From assembly GCF_011308835.1 (NCBI RefSeq), contig NZ_JAAOHY010000001.1, forward strand, positions 744,001 through 808,000: a DNA stretch of 64,000 nucleotides. Direction: 5' to 3'. The notes beneath the pieces were generated by a model. That model had not been told where the DNA came from, searched no databases, and saw only the letters and a list, made by a program, of their open reading frames with translations. This document shows positions 57,769-64,000 of the stretch, piece by piece. The DNA comes from Paracoccus xiamenensis. Lineage in GTDB: Bacteria > Pseudomonadota > Alphaproteobacteria > Rhodobacterales > Rhodobacteraceae. The position numbers and the translations under genes are program-made. The stretch's first letter is position 1; each line of letters opens with the position of its first letter.

Positions 57769-59364
57769 GTGAACAAGTTTGCGAATCGTATTCGCCGAAT
57801 CGTCCTTGCCGGGGCCTGCCTGGCGATCACGCCGGTGCTGGCTGCGGCAATGCCCGCGCCGAAACTGGATTTTACCGAAGCCGAGATGCTGCTGGCCCAG
57901 ACCGTCGCCAGCGATGCGGGTCTGGCGGCCTTTTACGGCGCGCATGGGCTGAAACCGGTCTTTCTGGGCCCCGAGGCCGAGGGCCGCCGCGCCGCGCTGC
58001 TGGCCGCCGTTTCCACTGCTCCTCAGCACGGGCTGCCACCCGTGCGCTATGATGTTTCCGGGCTAAGCGCGGCCGAGACCGGACAGGACATCGCGGTCGA
58101 GCTGCGCTATGCCCGGCTGCTGTCGCGTTGGGCCAATGATGTTTCCAACGGGCTGGTCGATCCGCAGCGCACGGATTCGATGAACAAGCGCAATGTGGCC
58201 CCGGTTGACATGTCCGCGCTGCTGGAAAGCCTCATCTCTGACGATCCGGCGGCTGCGCTGGCGGCACTGCCGCCCAACGATCCGGCCTATCTGCAGCTAC
58301 AGGCCGTGCTGGCCGATCATGCCGCCTTGGTCCCGCCGGCCGATGCGCCGACCGTGGCCAAGGGCCTGTACAAGATTGGCGTCAGCGGGGCCGAGGTCGC
58401 TAACCTGCGCGCGCGGCTGTCCAGCATTGGATTCGCGCCGGACGTGACGCCCGCCGATCCGCAGCTGTTCGACGAGGACTTGGCCCAGGTCGTCGCCCGC
58501 TATCAGCAGGCGGCAGGACTGCCCGACGACGGCATTGCCGGCCCGAAGACGGTGGCGCAACTGAGCGGCGGCGATGCGGGGCCGCAGACGCGCCGGATCA
58601 TGATCGCGATGGAGCGGCTGCGCTGGCTCAACGGCAATGACCTGAACGCGCGGATGATCTGGGTGAATATCCCAAGCTACATGGCCGAGATCCGCGAAAA
58701 CGGGCAAACGACCTTCGACACGCGCGTCGTCGTCGGCAAGCCTGATCCCGATTGGGAAACGCCCGAATTCAGCGACACGATGGAATTCGTCGTGCCCAAC
58801 CCGCGCTGGAACGTGCCCCAATCCATTGCCGCCGAATCCTACCTGTCGAAACTGCGCGCCAACCGTTATGCGGTGGCGCATCTGGACGTTGTGGATCGCA
58901 AGGGTCGGGTGATCCCCCGCGATCAGGTCGATTTCAATCGCTATAATGACAAGAATTTTCCCTATCGGCTGCGACAGAAGCCGTCGCCCGACAATGCATT
59001 GGGGCTGGTGAAGTTCATGTTCCCGAACCCCTGGAACATCTATCTGCATGACACGCCCTCGAAAGGGCTGTTCGGGAATCGGAACCGCGCCGCCTCGCAT
59101 GGCTGCGTCCGCGTCGCCAAGCCGTTCGAGCTGGCCTATGATCTGCTGCGCGGCAATTCATCGGATCCCAGGGCGCTGTTCCACAAGGTGCTGGACACCG
59201 GCGAGGAGCGCTGGCTGAAACTGGAAGAGCCGCTGCCGATCCATCTGGTGTATTTCACCGCCATTCCCGGCCCGGACGGCACGCTGCGCACCTATCCCGA
59301 TATTTACGGTCGCGACGCGAAGGTCTGGTCGGCGATGCAAAAGGCGGCCGAGGCCGGCACCTGA
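57769..59364 (+). CDS. L,D-transpeptidase (YcbB/LdtD type)
   Basis: 531 aa, GTG start. Signal peptide ([20 protein letters not shown]) then an N-terminal scaffold domain, a peptidoglycan-binding domain (~205-265, [16 protein letters not shown]) and a YkuD catalytic domain with [18 protein letters not shown], giving the catalytic Cys. It makes 3-3 cross-links in murein. The neighbouring DUF882 peptidase may act on the same polymer. Confidence 0.93.
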   Translation: MNKFANRIRRIVLAGACLAITPVLAAAMPAPKLDFTEAEMLLAQTVASDAGLAAFYGAHGLKPVFLGPEAEGRRAALLAAVSTAPQHGLPPVRYDVSGLSAAETGQDIAVELRYARLLSRWANDVSNGLVDPQRTDSMNKRNVAPVDMSALLESLISDDPAAALAALPPNDPAYLQLQAVLADHAALVPPADAPTVAKGLYKIGVSGAEVANLRARLSSIGFAPDVTPADPQLFDEDLAQVVARYQQAAGLPDDGIAGPKTVAQLSGGDAGPQTRRIMIAMERLRWLNGNDLNARMIWVNIPSYMAEIRENGQTTFDTRVVVGKPDPDWETPEFSDTMEFVVPNPRWNVPQSIAAESYLSKLRANRYAVAHLDVVDRKGRVIPRDQVDFNRYNDKNFPYRLRQKPSPDNALGLVKFMFPNPWNIYLHDTPSKGLFGNRNRAASHGCVRVAKPFELAYDLLRGNSSDPRALFHKVLDTGEERWLKLEEPLPIHLVYFTAIPGPDGTLRTYPDIYGRDAKVWSAMQKAAEAGT

Positions 59365-59434
59365 CCTTCGGGACGCATGGGACTGGCAAAGCGGCCCGCG
59401 GATGTCTAGATCATTCCGCGAAAAGGAGACCGCC

Positions 59435-60520
59435 ATGCAGATCACGATCAGGGAACTCGCGCAGGCTCTGAACGCCCGCGCCTGGGGCGATCAGACCATG
59501 TTGATCTCTGGCGCGGCAGAACCGGGTCAGGATCAGCCGGGCCAGATCGCCCTTGCGATGACGCCCAAATATGCCGAGGCACTGCGCCCCGGCAGCGCTG
59601 CCATCCTGTCGGAAGGCATGGACCCAGAGGCATACGGTCTGGCCGCAGCCATTTTCGCGCCGCGCCCGCGGCTGGTGATGGCCGGGCTGACGCGCAGTTT
59701 CGATCCCGGCCCCGACATTGCCCCCGGCATCCATCCCTGCGCGGTGGTCGATCCCTCCGCGACCATCGGCGCGGATGCGGCCATTGGTCCCTTCGTCAGC
59801 ATCGGCGCGGGCGTGACCATTGGCGCGCGGGCGCGGATCGCCAGCCATGTCTCGATCGAGCGGGGGACGCAGATCGGCGATGATGCGCTGATCCTGAACG
59901 GCGCGCGTCTTCAGCACGGGATTCAGATCGGCGACCGGGTGGTGGTCCAGCCCGGCGCGATCATCGGCGGCGATGGATTTTCCTTCGTGACCGCTGAGGA
60001 ATCAGGCGTCGAGGAAATGCGCCGAAGCCTTGGAAAACGCGAAAATTTTACTCCGCAATCGTGGGAGCGGATCCACTCGCTCGGCGGAGTCGAGATTGGC
60101 GATGATGTCGAGATCGGCTCTGGCGCGACCCTCGACCGGGGAACCGTCCGGGCGACGAAAATCGGGTCGGGCACCAAGCTCGATAACCTCGTTCATCTTG
60201 GCCATAACGTGATCATCGGGCGCGACTGCCTGATCTGCGGGCAGGTCGGTGTCGCGGGGTCGGTGGTGATCGGCGACCGGGTGGTCCTGGCGGGGCAGGT
60301 GGGCGTGTCCGACAACATTACCATCGGGGATGACGTGATTGCGGGCGGTTCGGCCAAGATTTTCAGCCGCGTGCCGGCCGGGCGCGTGGTTCTGGGCAAC
60401 CCGGCGGTCGAGATGACCACCCGGCTGGAAATGGACCGGGCCACCCGCCGTTTGCCGCGACTCGCCGCCACGGTCGCAAAGCTTCAGAAAACTGTTACAG
60501 ACTTGATCGAAAAGGCCTGA
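59435..60520 (+). CDS. lpxD: UDP-3-O-acylglucosamine N-acyltransferase LpxD-like
   Basis: 361 aa from the ATG at 59435 (AAGGAG nine bases upstream; an ATG at 59402 has none). N-terminal uridine-binding domain followed by a left-handed beta-helix of hexapeptide repeats ([18 protein letters not shown]...). [14 protein letters not shown] holds the catalytic His. Adds the N-linked acyl chain in lipid A synthesis. Paired with an ACP and ketosynthase, so the operon may supply a special acyl chain. Confidence 0.9.
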   Translation: MQITIRELAQALNARAWGDQTMLISGAAEPGQDQPGQIALAMTPKYAEALRPGSAAILSEGMDPEAYGLAAAIFAPRPRLVMAGLTRSFDPGPDIAPGIHPCAVVDPSATIGADAAIGPFVSIGAGVTIGARARIASHVSIERGTQIGDDALILNGARLQHGIQIGDRVVVQPGAIIGGDGFSFVTAEESGVEEMRRSLGKRENFTPQSWERIHSLGGVEIGDDVEIGSGATLDRGTVRATKIGSGTKLDNLVHLGHNVIIGRDCLICGQVGVAGSVVIGDRVVLAGQVGVSDNITIGDDVIAGGSAKIFSRVPAGRVVLGNPAVEMTTRLEMDRATRRLPRLAATVAKLQKTVTDLIEKA

Positions 60521-60532
60521 ACGGAGAACCAC

Positions 60533-60793
60533 ATGACCGATATTCGCGATCGCATCAGAAACATCATCGCCGAACAAGCCATGCTGGACGTGGATCAGGT
60601 GACCGACGATTCCACCCCGGCCGATCTGGGCATCGACAGCCTTGGCCTTGTCGAATCGATCTTCGCGCTTGAGGAGGAGTTCGACATCACCATCCCCTTC
60701 AACGCCAACGAACCGGAGAAGTCGGAATTCGACATCTCGAACATGGGCAGCATCATCGCGGCGGTTGAAAAACTGGTGGCTGCGAAGGGATGA
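60533..60793 (+). CDS. Acyl carrier protein (specialised, possibly AcpXL-like)
   Basis: 86 aa. The phosphopantetheine Ser36 lies in LGIDSLGLVE. It is longer than housekeeping AcpP (~78 aa) because of an insert near PFNANEPEKSEFD, a feature shared with the rhizobial AcpXL used for long-chain lipid A acyl groups. It starts 12 bp after lpxD and overlaps the ketosynthase by 4 bp. Confidence 0.9.
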   Translation: MTDIRDRIRNIIAEQAMLDVDQVTDDSTPADLGIDSLGLVESIFALEEEFDITIPFNANEPEKSEFDISNMGSIIAAVEKLVAAKG

Positions 60794-62073
60794 GTGCGAA
60801 GAAAGTCAAGGAAGACAAGGGCAAGGCGTCACCGACCCCTCAGGTTGTGCGGACGGCTGGCGGGCTGCGCCGGGTTGCCATCACCGGGATGGGAACGGTC
60901 AACGCGCTCGGCCTCGACGTGGCCGCGACGCTGGAAGCATTCCGCGAGGCGCGCTGCGGGATCACCCAGCTGGATTTCCGCGATGTCGACCGGCTGACCA
61001 TCCAGATCGGTGGCCAGATCCATGACTGGCAGCCCGAAACCTGGTTCAACCGCCAGCAGATCCTGCTTTACGACAAGTTCACCCAGTTCACGCTGATGGC
61101 CGCCAAAGAGGCGGTGGCGCAATCCGGGCTGGAATTTCAAGGTGAACTCGGGCTTTCCGCGGGCGTGGTGCTGGGCACTGCGGCGGGCGGGATGAACACC
61201 TGGGACGAAAATTACCGCACCGTCTACGAAGAAGGGAAGAACCGCGTTCACCCCTTCGTGGTGCCGAAGCTGATGAACAATGCAGCTGCCTCTCATGTCA
61301 GCATGGAGTTCGGGCTGCGCGGGCCGTCCTTTACAGTCGCCACCGCTTGCGCGAGTTCGAACCATGCGATGGGACTGGCCTTCCAGATGGTGCGTTCGGG
61401 GGCTGCGCAGGTGATGCTGACCGGCGGGTCCGAGGCGATGCTGTGCTTCGGCGGCGTCAAGGCATGGGAGGGCCTGCGCGTCATGTCCAAGGATGCCTGC
61501 CGCCCCTTCAGCGCCAACCGCAACGGCATGGTCCAGGGCGAAGGTGCCGGCGTCTTTGTCTTCGAGGATTACGATCACGCTCGCGCCCGCGGTGCCGATA
61601 TTCTGGCCGAGGTGGTGGGATTTGCCATGTCTTCGGATGCGCAGGATATCGTGATGCCAAGCGCCCAAGGGGCCGAAAGGGCGATCACCGGCGCGATGCG
61701 CGATGCCGGCCTCAACCCGCATGATATCGGCTATATCAATGCCCATGGCACTGGCACCGCGGCCAATGACAAGACCGAATGCGCCGCCGTCGCCCATGCC
61801 TTTGGCCATCATGCCGACCGGCTGATGATTTCATCGACCAAGTCGATGCATGGCCATGTCATCGGTGGCACCGGGGCGATCGAGATGCTGGCCTGCATCC
61901 TGGCGCTGCGCGACGGGATCATTGCGCCGACCATCGGCTATGAGGAGCCCGATCCCGAATGCGCGCTGGATGTGGTCCCGAATGTCGCCCGCGATGCGAA
62001 GGTCGATGCGGTCCTCTCCAATGCCTTTGCATTCGGCGGGCTGAATGCGGTGATCGCGTTGAAGCGGGTCTGA
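60790..62073 (+). CDS. Beta-ketoacyl-ACP synthase, FabF-like
   Basis: 427 aa with a ~26-residue Lys-rich N-terminal extension before RRVAITGMGTVNALG. Catalytic Cys187 (ATACASSNHA), His319 (NAHGTGT), Lys351 and His354 (STKSMHGHVIGGTGAIE) are all present. It elongates acyl-ACP, presumably with the ACP encoded just upstream. The genome should also contain a housekeeping fabF elsewhere. Confidence 0.92.
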   Translation: MSAKKVKEDKGKASPTPQVVRTAGGLRRVAITGMGTVNALGLDVAATLEAFREARCGITQLDFRDVDRLTIQIGGQIHDWQPETWFNRQQILLYDKFTQFTLMAAKEAVAQSGLEFQGELGLSAGVVLGTAAGGMNTWDENYRTVYEEGKNRVHPFVVPKLMNNAAASHVSMEFGLRGPSFTVATACASSNHAMGLAFQMVRSGAAQVMLTGGSEAMLCFGGVKAWEGLRVMSKDACRPFSANRNGMVQGEGAGVFVFEDYDHARARGADILAEVVGFAMSSDAQDIVMPSAQGAERAITGAMRDAGLNPHDIGYINAHGTGTAANDKTECAAVAHAFGHHADRLMISSTKSMHGHVIGGTGAIEMLACILALRDGIIAPTIGYEEPDPECALDVVPNVARDAKVDAVLSNAFAFGGLNAVIALKRV

Positions 62074-62105
62074 AGGCCGTTACGGCGCTTCCTGTCCGCG
62101 GCGAC

Positions 62106-62197
62106 AGGGGCGCTGCCCCTCGGCCCGTTCCGGGCCTCACCCCGGGATATTTGGGCCAGCGTGATCCGCTATCGCTTTCATTCTGGCCCAAATATCC
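62106..62197. repeat. REP-like palindromic element, convergent terminator region
   Basis: A hairpin AGGGGC-GCT-GCCCCT (62106-62120) is followed by a perfect 15-bp inverted repeat GGATATTTGGGCCAG (62145-62159) / CTGGCCCAAATATCC (62183-62197) with a 23-nt loop. The motif CCCGGGATATTTGGGCCAG is, as I recall, dispersed in many Rhodobacteraceae genomes. It lies between convergent genes and probably ends both transcripts. Confidence 0.75.
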
Positions 62198-62239
62198 ATT
62201 GCAGCACCTGCGCAGGGCGCGGCAAGGCGGTCGTCGCGG

Positions 62240-63007
62240 TTACATTCCGGCAGCGGGTCGCCCCATCCAGCGCAAGCCGGCCTCGGTCGTGGTCCGCGGG
62301 GTATATTCAGCCGCGACCCAGCCGGGATAGTGCGAGGCATCGACGGCGCGGAAGAAGGCCGGGTAATCGATATCGCCCTCGCGTGGCTCGTGACGGCCGG
62401 GGGCGCCAGCGATCTGGATGTGGTGGACGCGGTGGCGGTGCGTCTCCCATGTTGTCAGCACGTCGCCGGTGATCATATGGGCCTGATAGGCGTCGAATTG
62501 CAGCCCGAGATTGGGGGCTGCGACTGCGTCCAGAATCTTGGCGGCAAGATCGAAGTCGGACAGGAAGTAGCCGGGCATGTCGGTCTGGTTCATCGGCTCG
62601 ATCGTCAGGCTGGCATGGGGTGCGCGCGCAGCGGCCCAACGCAGGTTTTCGATCATGCAGGCCATTGCGGGCTCGCCCTCGGCCTTGCCGGACATGATGT
62701 GGATGTGGCGTGCCGACAAGACCTCTGCCACGCGTAGCGCGCGCTCGAAATCGCGCTGGAACCGGTCGCGCAGTCCCGGCACTGCCGCGAAGCCGCGCGG
62801 ACCGCCAGCCCAGTTTGGCGGTGGGCAGTTGATCAGCACGATGTCCATGCCGGCCTGTCGGGCGGCCTGACGCAGCTCTGGTGCTGCAAGGTCATAGGGG
62901 AAGAGGATTTCGACCCCCTGAAAGCCTGCGCGCTTCGCTGCATCGAATCGTTGCAGCATGGGGAGTTCGTTGAACAGTAGTGTCAGATTGGCGGCGAACC
63001 GTGCCAT
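62240..63007 (-). CDS. hyi: Hydroxypyruvate isomerase family TIM-barrel protein
   Basis: 255 aa, the length of Hyi/OtnI. The opening RFAANLTLLFNELPMLQRFDAA and FQGVEILFPYD are typical. Metal ligands are likely Glu in LTIEPMNQTDMPGYFL, Asp in FDAYQAH, His in VHHIQIAGAPGRHEP and Glu in WVAAEYTP. Converts hydroxypyruvate to tartronate semialdehyde or a related sugar acid. Overlaps the DUF1285 gene by 25 bp. Confidence 0.9.
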   Translation of the reverse strand: MARFAANLTLLFNELPMLQRFDAAKRAGFQGVEILFPYDLAAPELRQAARQAGMDIVLINCPPPNWAGGPRGFAAVPGLRDRFQRDFERALRVAEVLSARHIHIMSGKAEGEPAMACMIENLRWAAARAPHASLTIEPMNQTDMPGYFLSDFDLAAKILDAVAAPNLGLQFDAYQAHMITGDVLTTWETHRHRVHHIQIAGAPGRHEPREGDIDYPAFFRAVDASHYPGWVAAEYTPRTTTEAGLRWMGRPAAGM

Positions 63008-63573
63008 GATGGTAACTCCAACGGGAAGTAAACACCGGCCGAACGCACCCCCATCAGCCCGTCAGGGCCTTTGGAGGCCTGTTCGGCCAACCGATAAAAA
63101 CTCTTGCGGTCTATCCGGGCGCGCAAGCCGCCACGAACCTCGACATAGGGGCGCGGCAGATCGGGCGTCCCTTCCATGACGAGCGGATGATCGGCGTCCA
63201 GACGGGCGCTGTCGCCGATATTGGTGTGAAAGACGATATCGGGACCGATATCGACATCCACGGCAATGAAGGGGGCGTCTTCGACCCGGATTCCGATCTT
63301 TTCGACCGGGGTCACAAGATAGTGACGTCCATCTTCATATTTCAGGATATTGGCGAACATCCGCACCATGCCGGGCCGGCCGATCGGTGAGCCTTCGTGA
63401 AACCAGGTCCCATCGGCGCGGATTTCCATGTCCATTTCGCCGCAATAGGGCGGGTTCCACAGATGCACCGGTGCGGGGCCGCGTATGCCGGCCTTGCGCG
63501 CAGCCGCGGCAATGCCGTCTGCGCGATCCCCCGCCGGCCCTGACCTTGATGCGATGTCGGACGTATTGCCCAT
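62983..63573 (-). CDS. DUF1285 domain protein
   Basis: 196 aa. PVHLWNPPYCGEMDMEIRADGTWFHEGSPIGR and RPYVEVRGGLRARIDRKSFYRL are DUF1285 marks. No function is established for the family. Its 3' end overlaps the isomerase start by 25 bp; divergent from the MoxR ATPase over 57 bp, an arrangement common in Rhodobacteraceae. Confidence 0.9.
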   Translation of the reverse strand: MGNTSDIASRSGPAGDRADGIAAAARKAGIRGPAPVHLWNPPYCGEMDMEIRADGTWFHEGSPIGRPGMVRMFANILKYEDGRHYLVTPVEKIGIRVEDAPFIAVDVDIGPDIVFHTNIGDSARLDADHPLVMEGTPDLPRPYVEVRGGLRARIDRKSFYRLAEQASKGPDGLMGVRSAGVYFPLELPSWHGSPPI

Positions 63574-63630
63574 TTCACCTGTGTTCGATCCGTGGTTTCA
63601 TATGTCTTAGAGCAGAATGAGAGAGTTGTC

Positions 63631-64000
63631 ATGTCCGAGGATGACAAACTGGTTGACGAGATCTTGATCCTGGGTGGTCAGCTGGCTGAGGCACGAAGCA
63701 GCATTGAACGCCGTTTCGTCGGCCAGCACGAGGTGGTTGAGCAGGTTCTGGCGGCAATCCTGTCAGGCGGCCACGCGCTGCTGGTTGGTCAGCCGGGTCT
63801 GGGCAAGACCATGCTTGTCGATACGCTGGCCACGGTGCTGGGGCTTCAGGACGCCCGCATCCAGTTCACGCCCGACCTGATGCCCGCCGATATTCTTGGC
63901 TCCGAGGTGCTGGATCAGTCGCCTGATGGCCGCCGCGCCTTCCGCTTTGTCGAGGGGCCGGTCTTCACGCAGCTGCTGATGGCCGACGAGATCAACCGCG
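63631..64000 (+). CDS. MoxR-family AAA+ ATPase, N-terminal part (cut by window end)
   Basis: The first 123 codons are present. Walker A is GQPGLGKTM (~residues 52-60), and LMADEINR at the window edge is Walker B. MoxR ATPases act as chaperones for von Willebrand-domain partners, usually encoded with DUF58 and membrane genes downstream, which would lie beyond the window. Confidence 0.93.
   Translation, partial: MSEDDKLVDEILILGGQLAEARSSIERRFVGQHEVVEQVLAAILSGGHALLVGQPGLGKTMLVDTLATVLGLQDARIQFTPDLMPADILGSEVLDQSPDGRRAFRFVEGPVFTQLLMADEINR

Overview
The window is GC-rich, almost entirely coding DNA from an alphaproteobacterium. Gene content and order point to the Rhodobacteraceae, most like Paracoccus: trpGD..C-moaC-moeA, ppiD-trpE, fabI beside pdxH, DUF882 divergent from an L,D-transpeptidase, lpxD-acp-fabF, and DUF1285 divergent from a MoxR ATPase. 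The species is my inference; no rRNA is present. Both window ends cut genes (mfd at the left, a MoxR-type ATPase at the right).

Layout. 0-5.6 kb: the mfd 3' end, then a leftward run trpG-trpD-ung-trpC-moaC-moeA with many 4-bp stop/start overlaps. 5.7-11.5 kb: rightward Pro/Ala-rich anchored protein, aminotransferase, ppiD, trpE, then a strong terminator. 11.6-19.1 kb: housekeeping genes (PRC-barrel protein, gpt, LysE exporter, fabI, pdxH, two-domain cold-shock protein, DUF192 protein, tRNA-Pro, LLM flavoprotein, pirin). 19.1-26.6 kb: two complete leftward sulfate ABC operons with different gene orders. 27.0-29.2 kb: a cardiolipin synthase remnant and an encapsulin shell gene with its DyP peroxidase cargo. 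29.3-32.0 kb: an HSP100 ATPase resembling the ClpG/ClpK disaggregases. 32.2-34.5 kb: a cysteine-type FdhF/YdeP-like molybdoenzyme. 34.6-36.5 kb: HAD phosphatase and ychF.

36.5-51.1 kb is a molybdenum, selenium and formate region: modABC, an AGE-family epimerase, a selenocysteine formate dehydrogenase (fdoG with an in-frame UGA and a recognisable SECIS, fdoH, fdoI), fdhE, selA, selB, and a little further on fdhD. Together these import molybdate, mature the cofactor and insert selenocysteine to build a membrane-bound, Tat-exported formate dehydrogenase feeding the quinone pool. moaC and moeA at the left end serve the same cofactor pathway. selC and selD were not found here and must lie elsewhere if the system works.

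51.1-64 kb: MFS transporter, glycosyltransferase, thrS, cspA, DsbA-family protein, DUF882/L,D-transpeptidase pair, lpxD-acp-ketosynthase, hydroxypyruvate-isomerase-like protein, DUF1285 protein, MoxR. The best candidates for a second look are the selenoprotein locus, the encapsulin-DyP pair, the ClpG/ClpK-like ATPase, and the inverted repeats in front of the sulfate and formate operons.
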